Source: Planctomycetota bacterium
GTDB lineage: Bacteria > Planctomycetota > Phycisphaerae > Phycisphaerales > Phycisphaeraceae
NCBI GenBank assembly: GCA_024276075.1
Contig: JAJRXX010000055.1
Coordinates: forward strand, 1-64,000
Length of the DNA stretch: 64,000 nucleotides
Direction: 5' to 3'
The notes beneath the pieces were generated by a model that saw nothing but the letters and a program-made list of their open reading frames with translations, did not search any database and was not told the origin of the DNA. Positions within the stretch are counted from its first letter, which is position 1. Each line of letters starts with the position of its first letter. Of the stretch, positions 44,758-52,767 are shown one piece after another. The translations under genes and the position numbers were made by a program.

Positions 44758-46417
44758 ACATGATGCCGGTGACCTTGCCCAGAATCAGCGCCGATCCGAT
44801 GGCCAGGTGTGCAATAGCGGTGTAACCGACCATGGTGCGTATGTTATCGGGGAGGGTTTGCAGCGGGCGGTTTACCACCGCACAGACACGACGCAGGACC
44901 CGGTCACAGATTACGACCTTCGCGGCTAAGCCTGAGGGCGGGTCCTCAGCCTGATCGGGCTCCGACATCTGTGCAACGCTCACCAGCGACGCATTCTTAT
45001 CCTCTTGCTCATCGAGTTCCTTTGCCACCGCGTCGGCGTCGGCGTCAAAATCACCAGCTCCACCATTCGCCGATGAACTGCCCTCAGCTTGCGCAACGGC
45101 GGTTTTGTCGTCGGCAGCTTCCGGTTGTGGCTGCTGGGTCTGTGACAGGTCCACATGAACCGCGGCTTGAGCTGTCGAGGCGGTGTCAAACTCGTCGCCG
45201 AGTGTATCGTCAGCCTGTTCCGCCAACAGCGCATCGATCTGGTCGACGTTTAGGACGGCGTCGGCGTCCGGCGTCAGTTCGGCCTCCGCTTGTACTTCAG
45301 GTGAAGCGGCCTGCGGCTTGTCCGCGCCTTGTTCGCTCGCCGGCTTTTCCGGAGCTTTGTCTTGCGGTGCTAAAATTTCCTCGTCTTTGCTCTCATCGAG
45401 CAGTTCTGTGAGCTGCCGCGCTAAGTCCTCATCGATTGCTGGATCATCCTCTGCTACAAGGGTAATCTCCTCCTTCTCCTGGGCTGCAGCGGTGGACGCA
45501 GTGGTAGAAGGCTGTGCCTGTACCTGCTCGGTTTGGGCGGGAACTTCGGTGGCTTCAAGTGCCTCAGTTGGTGCCTGTGGTTGCGGTTCTTCACTGGCGA
45601 CGACCGCTTGCTCGACCGGTTTGGCTTCGGATACCTCTTCTGCGGCTACGACGTTCTCGGTTTCCGGCTGGGCCTGTACTTCACCGGAATCAATCGGATC
45701 GACAACCGTCGCTTCAGCAATGTTCGACGCTTGAGGCTCACCGAACTCATCTACGACTTCGTGTTGACTTAGTAATGCGTCAAGCGACGCGGCGGTCGGC
45801 TCAGGGTCGTCTGCGGCTTGCTCGGTCGGCTCGGCAGAGCCGCCATCGACAGTAGCCCCGATGGGTGGGGCCTGCGCCTCCTCGGACGGTGGCGAGGGCT
45901 CAACCGCTGCTGCGGTGGCGTCTGTCGAACCGTTGTCTTCGGCTGCCACTTCTACGGTGGCGGTGTCTTCTTGATTGAGCAATGCGTCAAGCGACGCGGC
46001 GGTCGGCTCAGGGCCGTCTGCGGCTTGCTCGGTCGGCTCGGCAGAGCCGCCATCGACAGTAGCCCCGATGGGTGGGGTTTCTGCCTGGTCTTCGGCTGCG
46101 GTGTCAAGCTGCTGATCTATAGCCGCGGCGATGGGATCAACCGCGGGTTGATCGGCTTTAGGCTCAGGGGCAGGCTCAGGGGGCGTCTCACTGACTGCGG
46201 GTTCGGCTGTGGGTGCTTTTTCAGCTACGACTTCTGCCGGCTTGGGGTCGTCGGCCTGTTTGGGTGCCGGTGTCGGCGCAGCAGCGGGTGGGGGTGTCGC
46301 ATCCTTCACGATACCCTTGAGCAGGCCGGGCTCGAGTTGCTGAAGCTCAGCGAGCAGGGCATCGAGTTGCTGGTCGATGTCCAGTTCTTCTTCGGTTGTC
46401 TCGTTGGGATCAGGCAC
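44756..46417 (-). CDS. Acidic low-complexity protein with repeated DALL motifs and a C-terminal hydrophobic domain
   Basis: The 553-residue product is rich in Ala, Glu, Pro, Asp and Gln over about 490 residues. A 36-residue unit (PPIGATVDGGSAEPTEQAAD, then PEPTAASLDALL) occurs twice. The short motif [IL]DALL recurs at least four times: DQQLDALLAELQQLE near the N-terminus, ASLDALLNQE, ASLDALLSQHE and DQIDALLAEQADD. The C-terminus is a distinct conserved-looking domain (VICDRVLRRVCAVVNRPLQTLPDNIRTMVGYTAIAHLAIGSALILG) with one likely membrane segment. The motif resembles the FliM N-terminal EIDALL motif known to bind CheY; this is only a resemblance. Start GTG at 46417. Stop TAA is shared with an R4 end. 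Function unknown. Confidence 0.75.
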   Translation of the reverse strand: MPDPNETTEEELDIDQQLDALLAELQQLEPGLLKGIVKDATPPPAAAPTPAPKQADDPKPAEVVAEKAPTAEPAVSETPPEPAPEPKADQPAVDPIAAAIDQQLDTAAEDQAETPPIGATVDGGSAEPTEQAADGPEPTAASLDALLNQEDTATVEVAAEDNGSTDATAAAVEPSPPSEEAQAPPIGATVDGGSAEPTEQAADDPEPTAASLDALLSQHEVVDEFGEPQASNIAEATVVDPIDSGEVQAQPETENVVAAEEVSEAKPVEQAVVASEEPQPQAPTEALEATEVPAQTEQVQAQPSTTASTAAAQEKEEITLVAEDDPAIDEDLARQLTELLDESKDEEILAPQDKAPEKPASEQGADKPQAASPEVQAEAELTPDADAVLNVDQIDALLAEQADDTLGDEFDTASTAQAAVHVDLSQTQQPQPEAADDKTAVAQAEGSSSANGGAGDFDADADAVAKELDEQEDKNASLVSVAQMSEPDQAEDPPSGLAAKVVICDRVLRRVCAVVNRPLQTLPDNIRTMVGYTAIAHLAIGSALILGKVTGIM

Positions 46418-46598
46418 AGCTAGCGTCTCTCTGTTGTCTGCCTATCCGTCTCAACGGTTGCCCTGGGGTCACGCCATTTTACCGTGGCGAGCGATCCGAG
46501 GCAGCCCTTGGTTTACCCAGTTTTATCGGCCTGTTGGGGCTGATACTCAACATAATCAGACAATTGAAACGTCAGCCGCTTTTGGCCTCGCAGCAGGG

Positions 46599-46604
46599 TA
46601 TAGT
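46599..46604 (+). promoter_or_regulatory. -10 box TATAGT 6 bases before rsmE start (leaderless candidate)
   Basis: TATAGT followed by GCTGCG and the ATG at 46611; no Shine-Dalgarno site. Confidence 0.45.
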
Positions 46605-46610
46605 GCTGCG

Positions 46611-47378
46611 ATGCATCGATTTTACTGCCCCGATTTGGCCACGTTGTCGAGTGGCACCGACGCGCCCGTAGCGCTGGATCACCAGCAGACGCACCACGCG
46701 ATGAGGGTGCTGAGGTTGCAAATGGGCGATCCCGTGACGGTATTCGACGGGCAGGGGGCTGTGGGGCGGGGTGTGCTCGAGCAGGTGGGTGACGGCGTGG
46801 CGGTACGGCTGGCGGGAGTCCGCAACGCACCGCCGCTGACGCCGATGATTGACGTAGCGGGGGCGGTCCCCAAAGGGCCCCGTGCCGGCGAAATGGTCAA
46901 CCAGCTAAGCCAGGCCGGCGCCGACGCCTATATCCCACTGCTCACTCGACGTAGCGTGGTCGAACCGAGCCAATCCCAGCTTGCACGGTTTACGCGTGTA
47001 GCGGTCGAGTCGGGCAAGCAGTGCCTGCGATTGCACCTGATGCGGGTCGGACAACCGTCGCCGCTCGATTCGGTGCTGGCTCAACCCCACGACCTGCGCC
47101 TGATCACCGCACCGGCCAAACCCGACGGCACACAACTCGCCGGCGCAGCGCTATCGCAGCGATTAGTAGCTGCGAAACGGGTATTAATCCTCGTCGGTCC
47201 CGAGGGTGGTTGGGCTGACGATGAGTTTGAATTAGCCAAACAACACGGCTGCGAACCCTGGACGCTTGGGCCTCATGTCCTGCGGATCGAGACCGCAGCG
47301 GTGGCGGCGGTGACGATCGCACGGTACCTGACCCTCTCAAGCGACGCCGGGGCAGACGCCTCGATGGTGGCAGTTTGA
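46611..47378 (+). CDS. rsmE: 16S rRNA m3U1498 methyltransferase
   Basis: The 255-residue SPOUT enzyme methylates U1498 of 16S rRNA using SAM. Seen are the N-terminal PUA-like part (MHRFYCPDL, DHQQTHHAMRVLRLQMGDPVTVFDGQG), then AVPKGPRAGEMVNQLSQAGADAYIPLLTRRSVV, ESGKQCLRLHLMRV and the SAM knot VLILVGPEGGWADDEFELAKQHG...LGPHVLRIETAAVAAV. An upstream in-frame extension lacks family sequence, so the ATG at 46611 is used. Confidence 0.94.
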   Translation: MHRFYCPDLATLSSGTDAPVALDHQQTHHAMRVLRLQMGDPVTVFDGQGAVGRGVLEQVGDGVAVRLAGVRNAPPLTPMIDVAGAVPKGPRAGEMVNQLSQAGADAYIPLLTRRSVVEPSQSQLARFTRVAVESGKQCLRLHLMRVGQPSPLDSVLAQPHDLRLITAPAKPDGTQLAGAALSQRLVAAKRVLILVGPEGGWADDEFELAKQHGCEPWTLGPHVLRIETAAVAAVTIARYLTLSSDAGADASMVAV

Positions 47379-47613
47379 AATTGATCATTATCGTGACGAG
47401 CCGCGACCGTTAGGGAGCGGTCTTCTACTTTTACGCGGTTCGAAAATCATATTGTTTGCCCTGGCATGTTCGATGGCTATCCCTGCCAAAATATTCAAAT
47501 TGGCCCACCATCGAAAACGCCGTGCTTTGAATTTACGGTTTAGCCCTGTAAACTCCCGCGAACCGTTTCTCTATGGATTTATCAAGACGTACCCTATTTT
47601 GGCGAGCCAACCT

Positions 47614-48330
47614 ATGCAGCGTAAACCAATTGAAAAGCCCGACCTGCGAGAGAAGGGCAGCCCCAAGGAAGGCCAACCCCAGGTTTCGGATCGAAGACTG
47701 TTCATGCAATTACTGGTCTTTGGCGGCTGCGGCGACGTCGGTGCGGTGGCGCGTAGCCTCGAGCAAGCGTCGGTGCCGGCCGTCCTTTACCAGGACATCA
47801 ACGACCCTCAAGGCATCGGCCTGTTGACGTTCCACGAGCAGCCGGATTATTTCGTTACGGAATTGCGGGCATTGTTGAACAAAGAGCCGTTCACGACGCT
47901 CACTGCCAAGCCTGAATACACCATGTTCGGCAGGACGTACTCGATCGGTTACGAGCCGGACCTTGAAAACTGGCTGATCGATCGGCCCCGTCAGACCGCG
48001 CTGAACCCCGATTGGCCCTGGGCGGTCTGGTACCCACTGCGTCGCAGCGGCGCGTTCATCCAGCTACCCGATGATCAGCAGCGAGGCATCCTCATGGAGC
48101 ACGGCACGATTGGCAGATCGTTTGGTGAAGCCGACTACGCGCACGACATCCGCCTAGCGTGCTACGGGCTCGATAAGAATGACAACGACTTCGTGATCGG
48201 CCTGGTCGGGCGTGAGTTATACCCGTTGTCAGCACTCGTTGGCACCATGCGCAAGACCACTCAAACCTCGCAATACCTCGAAAAGCTCGGGCCGTTCTTT
48301 ATCGGCAAGGCATTCTGGCAGTCTAAATAA
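47614..48330 (+). CDS. Chlorite dismutase/HemQ-like family protein
   Basis: From the ATG at 47614 the product has 238 residues. The C-terminal half has the family's pattern: DWPWAVWYPLRRSGAFIQLPDDQQRGILMEHGTIGRSFG (Tyr in WYPL, and the HGxxGR stretch containing the usual proximal-haem His), LDKNDNDFVIGLVGRELYPLSALVGTMRKT and FFIGKAFW. In coproheme decarboxylases (HemQ/ChdC) the Tyr is the radical site. The N-terminal half (FMQLLVFGGCGDVGAVARSLEQA, VLYQDINDPQGIGLLTFHEQPDYFV) fits the duplicated ferredoxin-like fold. A role in haem synthesis is possible. No haem genes are adjacent. Confidence 0.75.
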   Translation: MQRKPIEKPDLREKGSPKEGQPQVSDRRLFMQLLVFGGCGDVGAVARSLEQASVPAVLYQDINDPQGIGLLTFHEQPDYFVTELRALLNKEPFTTLTAKPEYTMFGRTYSIGYEPDLENWLIDRPRQTALNPDWPWAVWYPLRRSGAFIQLPDDQQRGILMEHGTIGRSFGEADYAHDIRLACYGLDKNDNDFVIGLVGRELYPLSALVGTMRKTTQTSQYLEKLGPFFIGKAFWQSK

Positions 48331-48360
48331 CCCAGCCAAAACTCAAGAGCCTCAACCACC

Positions 48361-49800
48361 ATGACCACCCCATCACTGACAGATCGTTTCGATGCTGCCC
48401 GTGAAACGCTCAAAAATGTGCGACAGGATCACGCCCTTCATTTTTACGACCGCCTCGACGACGATCAGAAGGACCACCTGCTCAAACAGATCGAGGCAAT
48501 CGATTGGCCGGAGGTGTCGCGCCTGGTCGAATCGCATGTCCAGAGCAAACCTCACTTCGCGCTGCCTGCCGATATCCAGCCCGCGCCGTATTACACGCAC
48601 GTTCCATCGTCCGAGCTTGAAGGCAAATACCGAGACGCCCGGGCGATGGGTGAATCATTGCTGCGCCAGGGCCAAGTCGCGGCGTTTACCGTGGCAGGGG
48701 GGCAGGGCACCCGCCTGGGCTGGTCAGGCCCCAAGGGGACCTATCCCGCCACGCCCATCCGCAAGCTGCCGCTGTTTGCCTGTCTAGCGGAGTACCTCCA
48801 GAGGATCGAGCGGAAATACAGCCAATCCTGCCGGTGGTACATCATGACCAGCGAGGTCAACGACACAGCGACCCGAGCGTACTTTAAAGAGAACAAGTGG
48901 TTTGGGCTCGACCCCGAATGTGTGATGTTCTTTCCGCAGGCAATGTTGCCGGCCATTGATATCACTACGGGCAAGGTCCTGCTCGACTCGCCGATGAGCC
49001 TGGCGTTGTCGCCCAATGGTCATGGCGGCTCGCTCAAGGCATTACACACTAGCGGTGCGATCGACGACATGAAGCGCCACGGCATCGAGCAGATCAGCTA
49101 CACCCAGATTGATAACCCGCTGGTGAAAGTGGTCGACCCGCTTTTCCTGGGCCTGCACGCGATCGACGGGTGCGAGATGTCGTCCAAGATGCTGCCCAAA
49201 GCGTTCCCGAAGGAGAAGCTGGGCAACCTCTGCATGGCCGACGGACGCGTCACGGTGATCGAGTACTCCGACCTGCCCGACGAGTTAGCCGAGCAGAAGC
49301 TGCCCAACGGCGACCTGCGCTTCCGGGCCGGCTCGATCGCGATCCACGCCATCCGCGTCGATTTCGTCGCGTCGCTCAACGGCGCAGCCACGGGATTCCA
49401 ATTGCCCTACCACCGCGCCGAGAAGAAAGTCCCTTACGTGAGCCTCGACACCGGCGACCGCGTCGAACCCGACTCGCCCAACGCGGTGAAGCTCGAAGCC
49501 TTCGTCTTCGACGCGCTACCCTTGTGTTCACAGTCGATCGTCTACGAGACCGATCGGATCGAGGAGTTTGCCCCGATCAAGAACGCCGAAGGTGTCGATA
49601 GTCCCGTCAGCAGCAATCAGATTCAGATCGAGCGTTCGGCTAGGTGGCTAGAGAGCCGGGGCGTGAGCGTTTCCCGCGATGACCAGGGGCGTGTGGACGC
49701 GGTGATCGAGATCAGCCAGATCACCGCCATTGAGCCGGACGATCTTCAAGGGGTAAAACTCCCCGCCGCCATCGACCCCGGAGCTTCGGTCTTGCTGTAG
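48361..49800 (+). CDS. UDP-sugar pyrophosphorylase of the UAP1/UDPGP type
   Basis: The 479-residue nucleotidyltransferase carries the UDPGP-family loop VAAFTVAGGQGTRLGWSGPKGTYPATPI (about residues 107-134), YIMTSEVNDTATRAYFKENKWFGL, FFPQAMLPAID, SPNGHGGSLKALHTSG, YTQIDNPLVKVVDP and the substrate region LCMADGRVTVIEYSDLPDE. This pattern is that of eukaryote-like UDP-N-acetylglucosamine pyrophosphorylases, so the product is probably UDP-GlcNAc or UDP-glucose. The start ATG follows the previous gene by 30 bases, suggesting co-transcription with the HemQ-like gene. Confidence 0.88.
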   Translation: MTTPSLTDRFDAARETLKNVRQDHALHFYDRLDDDQKDHLLKQIEAIDWPEVSRLVESHVQSKPHFALPADIQPAPYYTHVPSSELEGKYRDARAMGESLLRQGQVAAFTVAGGQGTRLGWSGPKGTYPATPIRKLPLFACLAEYLQRIERKYSQSCRWYIMTSEVNDTATRAYFKENKWFGLDPECVMFFPQAMLPAIDITTGKVLLDSPMSLALSPNGHGGSLKALHTSGAIDDMKRHGIEQISYTQIDNPLVKVVDPLFLGLHAIDGCEMSSKMLPKAFPKEKLGNLCMADGRVTVIEYSDLPDELAEQKLPNGDLRFRAGSIAIHAIRVDFVASLNGAATGFQLPYHRAEKKVPYVSLDTGDRVEPDSPNAVKLEAFVFDALPLCSQSIVYETDRIEEFAPIKNAEGVDSPVSSNQIQIERSARWLESRGVSVSRDDQGRVDAVIEISQITAIEPDDLQGVKLPAAIDPGASVLL

Positions 49801-49811
49801 GGTTAGTGTTA

Positions 49812-49933
49812 GAGCACTTGGCGTAATTAATCTCCATTGACCGGGTGGCACGGCTTGCTTGCAAGCCGTGAAATACAGATGTTTGTTACACCTGCGGTCC
49901 AATCAAGATGGCGAATATTGACGCAAGTTGCTC
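49812..49933 (+). mobile_element. R1-variant element (122 bp) with R1 ends and an R5-type core
   Basis: Ends GAGCACTTGGCGTAATTAATC and GAATATTGACGCAAGTTGCTC match the R1 ends in inverted orientation, and TA flanks both sides (49810-49811, 49934-49935). The core is different from R1: GGGTGGCACGGCTTGCTTGC hairpin plus ACCTGCGGTCC. It sits between the UDP-sugar gene and the YjbQ-like gene. Confidence 0.7.
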
Positions 49934-49955
49934 TAGCCACACGGGGATATGTAAT

Positions 49956-50375
49956 ATGAAACACCTACGCGAAGAGCTTTGGTTTAAGACGCCCAACCGG
50001 CGCGACTATCTCAATATCACCGAAAAGGTCGAGCAACTCGTCGAGCACAGCGGCGTCAAGAACGGGCTGTGCCTGGTCAACGCCATGCACATCACCGCTA
50101 GCGTATATATCAACGACGCCGAGTCGGGCCTGATCCAGGACTACGACGATTGGCTAGAAAAGTTGGCACCCCACGAACCGATCTCACACTACCGCCACAA
50201 CCGCACCGGCGAAGACAATGGCGACGCGCACCTCAAACGCCAGATCATGGGTAGGCAGGTCGTCGTGGCGATCACCGACGGCGAGCTCGACTTCGGCCCG
50301 TGGGAACAGATCTACTACGCTGAATTCGACGGCAAGCGTAAGAAACGTGTGCTGGTGAAAATTATCGGCGAGTGA
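49956..50375 (+). CDS. YjbQ/UPF0047 family protein
   Basis: The 139-residue protein has the family pattern: [109 protein letters not shown]. Conserved Asn/Asp/His residues in NGDAHLKR and the final [13 protein letters not shown] suggest a small enzyme; UPF0047 members have been reported with weak thiamine-phosphate synthase-like activity, but the true role is unclear. A GGGGA 9 bases upstream supports the ATG at 49956. Confidence 0.9.
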   Translation: MKHLREELWFKTPNRRDYLNITEKVEQLVEHSGVKNGLCLVNAMHITASVYINDAESGLIQDYDDWLEKLAPHEPISHYRHNRTGEDNGDAHLKRQIMGRQVVVAITDGELDFGPWEQIYYAEFDGKRKKRVLVKIIGE

Positions 50376-50410
50376 AACTCGGGGAATGGGGGTGATCGCT
50401 AACAGCCGTA

Positions 50411-50508
50411 TTCGGGTGGCACAGCTTGCTGGCAAGCTGTGGTGGAGGCCGATTGTCATTCACGGGTTGCAAGCAACCAGTGCCACTCTTATTTCGTAGC
50501 AGCTATTC
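50411..50508 (+). repeat. R5 dispersed element, copy c
   Basis: GGGTGGCACAGCTTGCTGGC hairpin, ATTCACGGGTTGCAAGC, then GTGCCACTC and TTATTTCGTAGCAGCTAT, matching copies at 2841 and 20551. An R6 motif (GAGCCGCGACCGTCAGGGAG) follows at 50524. Confidence 0.7.
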
Positions 50509-50562
50509 GTGTGTGTATATCACGAGCCGCGACCGTCAGGGAGCGGACCTCCCACGACCGAC

Positions 50563-50886
50563 TCACGCCTTGATGGAAGTGACCTTGACCTTCAGGTAGT
50601 CCTGGCGGTGGCTCTTGCGGCGGAGGTAGGTCTTACGCCGTTTAAACTTCACCACGCCGACGCGACGCGTCCGCTCCTGTGCGAGGATGTCGGCTGTCAC
50701 AGCGGCGCCCTCGACCAGGGGTTGGCCGACTTTTAACGACCCCTTTTTATCCACGTCGGAAACCAGCAAGACCTTGTCGAAGGTGATCGTAGCGGCATCG
50801 GCGGGCAGATCGCGTATCGCGACCTTCACCACATCGCCTTCGGCTACCTTGATCTGCGTCCCGCTGTCTTGAATCACTGCATACAT
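50563..50886 (-). CDS. rplU: Ribosomal protein bL21
   Basis: The 107-residue protein (MYAVIQDSGTQIKVAEGDVV, FDKVLLVSDVDKKGSLKVGQPLV, VTADILAQERTRRVGVVKFKRRKTYLRRKSHRQDYLKVKVTSI) is bL21, a 50S subunit protein. In most bacteria rpmA (bL27) follows directly; here the next gene on that side is on the other strand, and no rpmA is seen in the window. GAGG about 10 bases upstream supports the ATG. Confidence 0.95.
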   Translation of the reverse strand: MYAVIQDSGTQIKVAEGDVVKVAIRDLPADAATITFDKVLLVSDVDKKGSLKVGQPLVEGAAVTADILAQERTRRVGVVKFKRRKTYLRRKSHRQDYLKVKVTSIKA

Positions 50887-51004
50887 ATCTAAAACCTCAT
50901 CAAATCAGGGGCGAAATCCTACCCGATAATCTGCTATCCGCCAAATACCATACCACCCGACAGTCGGGCCGGTCGTGGGTCAGATTTGAATCCGAACGTC
51001 ACCG

Positions 51005-51037
51005 TAACGAGCCGCGACCGTCAGGGAGCGGTCTTCT
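51005..51037 (+). repeat. R6 short repeat
   Basis: GAGCCGCGACCGTCAGGGAG followed by CGGTCTTCTTCT. The unit GAGCCGCGACCGTCAGGGAG (or close variants) occurs in either strand near 5.66, 37.84, 43.69, 47.40, 50.52 and 61.87 kb and, interrupted, at 63.11 kb. GACCG...CGGTC can pair. Confidence 0.55.
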
Positions 51038-51124
51038 TCTGCTTTGAAAACCCCTTGTTACCGTCGTCTTGAACGACAATCCCTGCCAAAACTTCGCACC
51101 CTCCTCCGACAGCCCCGTCCACTC

Positions 51125-51136
51125 GGGGGGGGGGGG
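51125..51136. repeat. Homopolymer of 12 G
   Basis: Uninterrupted run of 12 G just beyond the stop codon of the lipoprotein gene. Prone to slippage or assembly error. Confidence 0.9.
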
Positions 51137-51139
51137 CGA

Positions 51140-51559
51140 CTACTGAGCGGGCCTGACCTCCAGCCGCCAATCCTTCGCCTGGTCGTTCGGAGCGGTTCCG
51201 TCCATGGACCGTTGAACCCACGCCGATAGCAGCATATTTTGCCACCCCGTCGCCTGGTCTAGCGGGGCGTCGGATTCATCAAAAAACAGGAATCGATACT
51301 GCACAGCCAAGTCATTGTCCCCCCTGGCCTGGATTGGAATCACCACACGCATGGGGTCGCCGGGCAGCCGGTCAACTTGAGGTTGGCCAAAGACCAAATC
51401 TTTGCCAACACCTTCCAAGGCTGTAACCTGTGGCAGGGGATTAGAAGTGTGTGAACCGCTCAGGCCAGCGTTTGGAACGTAGACGCGTTCGCAGCCTACC
51501 ACTGCCACCACACCCAAACACACCGACACCACCAGTAGCATCAAATAGCCGCGAAGCAT
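51140..51559 (-). CDS. YcfL-like (DUF1425) lipoprotein
   Basis: The 139-residue product has a lipoprotein signal with hydrophobic MLMLLVVSVCLGVVAVVGC-type sequence and a Cys at about residue 23 (VVGC, an acceptable lipobox). The remainder (LVFGQPQVDRLPGDPMRVVIPIQARGDNDLAVQYRFLFFDESD, WQNMLLSAWVQRSM, AKDWRLEVRP) follows the YcfL/DUF1425 pattern of an outer-membrane-associated beta protein. In enterobacteria YcfL neighbours LpoB, an activator of a penicillin-binding protein; no such gene is adjacent here. Role unknown. Confidence 0.8.
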   Translation of the reverse strand: MLRGYLMLLVVSVCLGVVAVVGCERVYVPNAGLSGSHTSNPLPQVTALEGVGKDLVFGQPQVDRLPGDPMRVVIPIQARGDNDLAVQYRFLFFDESDAPLDQATGWQNMLLSAWVQRSMDGTAPNDQAKDWRLEVRPAQ

Positions 51560-51834
51560 TTAAACCTCCAAGCGTTATAGCCTGACCGGGTAATTCATTA
51601 CCAGGATACCGTCTAACGAGCATGGCTTACAAACGTAGCAGGTCTACTCTTAGCCGCCTAGGGGTATCCCCGGCTAGTCGGATTCGCCAGGCCCCGCGTC
51701 GCGGGCAAGCCACGGCCCGTGTGGTCCAGGATACACACCCCACCCCACCCGGCACAGCGTGGGCGAAAACGGGATTGGTGTTTAAAATGTTGCGTTTCAA
51801 GTGATTACGTGCTTCGACGCCCCGTTTTTGGTTG

Positions 51835-51849
51835 TGGCACGGCTCTTGC
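51835..51849 (+). promoter_or_regulatory. Sigma-54 (RpoN) promoter
   Basis: TGGCACGGCTCTTGC fits the -24/-12 consensus TGGCACG-N4-TTGC with correct spacing. The predicted start is near 51861, 17 bases before the ribosome site of the 51890 gene. It implies activation by an enhancer-binding ATPase. No -10/-35 pair competes. Confidence 0.7.
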
Positions 51850-51889
51850 GATACCCTTTAGCGTCACACGGACAACAAGGAGAATTGCA

Positions 51890-52423
51890 GTGACTAAAAC
51901 GGCGCAACGATACGCAATGATCATCGCATTGGTACACATTGTTTGCCTCGCCCCTCTGGCCACAGCTGAGGCTGGCACCAACGGCAAGGCCCACCGAATG
52001 GGTAATCGGCGTGTGTGGGTTTATACACCCGCCGTCAAGCCCGCGAGAGTCATCACAAAGAGCACCGGTGCTTACGCTGATCGCGCGGAACAGATCAAGG
52101 TGCGGGTGATCGACACCACGGTCTACCTTGACGCGGATGCCGATTACATCCGTGGTGAAGAGAATCGTATCAGTGCAAACCACTACATCCCAGCCGCCCA
52201 GCGTCTGTACCACAGCCTCAACGCCAAGCCCGCTCGGATCGTGCAGAATAGCAGAGCGGTCGAACACTTCGATATACCGGTCATGCAGCCCCGGATGATC
52301 TTCCTGAAGCCCAACCACCTTCGTCGTCAACGGCCCGACGATGGCAAGAGAAAGCGGGTCCCGATCCCCAGTGTGCCGGCACCGCCCAAGAAAAACACTC
52401 GGCTCATGGCCATGTCACAATAA
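51890..52423 (+). CDS. Small secreted protein of unknown function behind a sigma-54 promoter
   Basis: The 177-residue product starts GTG with AAGGAG 8 bases upstream. A signal peptide (MTKTAQRYAMIIALVHIVCLAPLATAEA) leads to a basic mature part: RRVWVYTPAVKPAR, VRVIDTTVYLDADADYI, RLYHSLNAKPARIVQNS, and a Lys/Arg/Pro-rich tail. No family recognised. The sigma-54 promoter and terminator make it a single-gene unit, probably produced under a specific signal such as nitrogen, surface or motility state. An envelope-structural role is a guess. Confidence 0.75.
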   Translation: MTKTAQRYAMIIALVHIVCLAPLATAEAGTNGKAHRMGNRRVWVYTPAVKPARVITKSTGAYADRAEQIKVRVIDTTVYLDADADYIRGEENRISANHYIPAAQRLYHSLNAKPARIVQNSRAVEHFDIPVMQPRMIFLKPNHLRRQRPDDGKRKRVPIPSVPAPPKKNTRLMAMSQ

Positions 52424-52460
52424 ACTGACAACGCCAAGCCCAATTAAAATCTAATAATGA

Positions 52461-52493
52461 CTGCCCTGGCCAATCCAGCCGGGGCAGTTTTTT
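52461..52493 (+). terminator. Rho-independent terminator
   Basis: Stem CTGCCCTGGC / GCCGGGGCAG (one mismatch) with a CAATCCA loop and TTTTTT. It ends the 51890 unit. An R1 element is inserted at the TA directly after its T-run. Confidence 0.85.
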
Positions 52494-52494
52494 A

Positions 52495-52595
52495 GAGCAC
52501 CTTGCATAAATAATCGCCATGTCAGTTCTGGAGTAGGGCAGGTCATTGACCTGCCTTCTTCTTGGGGAGATGGAGAATAATTACGCAAGTTGCTC
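52495..52595 (+). mobile_element. R1 miniature element (101 bp), copy c
   Basis: Identical over 101 bases to the copies at 2937 and 35486. TA at 52493-52494 and 52596-52597. Confidence 0.85.
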
Positions 52596-52629
52596 TAACG
52601 CAGGGTTGCAACCAAATATGAAAATGCTC

Positions 52630-52656
52630 TAACCACGGGTGAATACACCCGTGGCA
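52630..52656. repeat. R7 small palindrome
   Basis: Third copy of the R7 hairpin, CCACGGGTGAATACACCCGTGG. Confidence 0.55.
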
Positions 52657-52767
52657 TCCCTCGTATCCGGGTATGCCCCCCCGTGGCCACACCCGGGGCT
52701 AAGTGTGGGCAGCCCCCTGACCGGGTATTCTGCTACATCACCTGGGTGTTACGTGATCGGGCATCGC

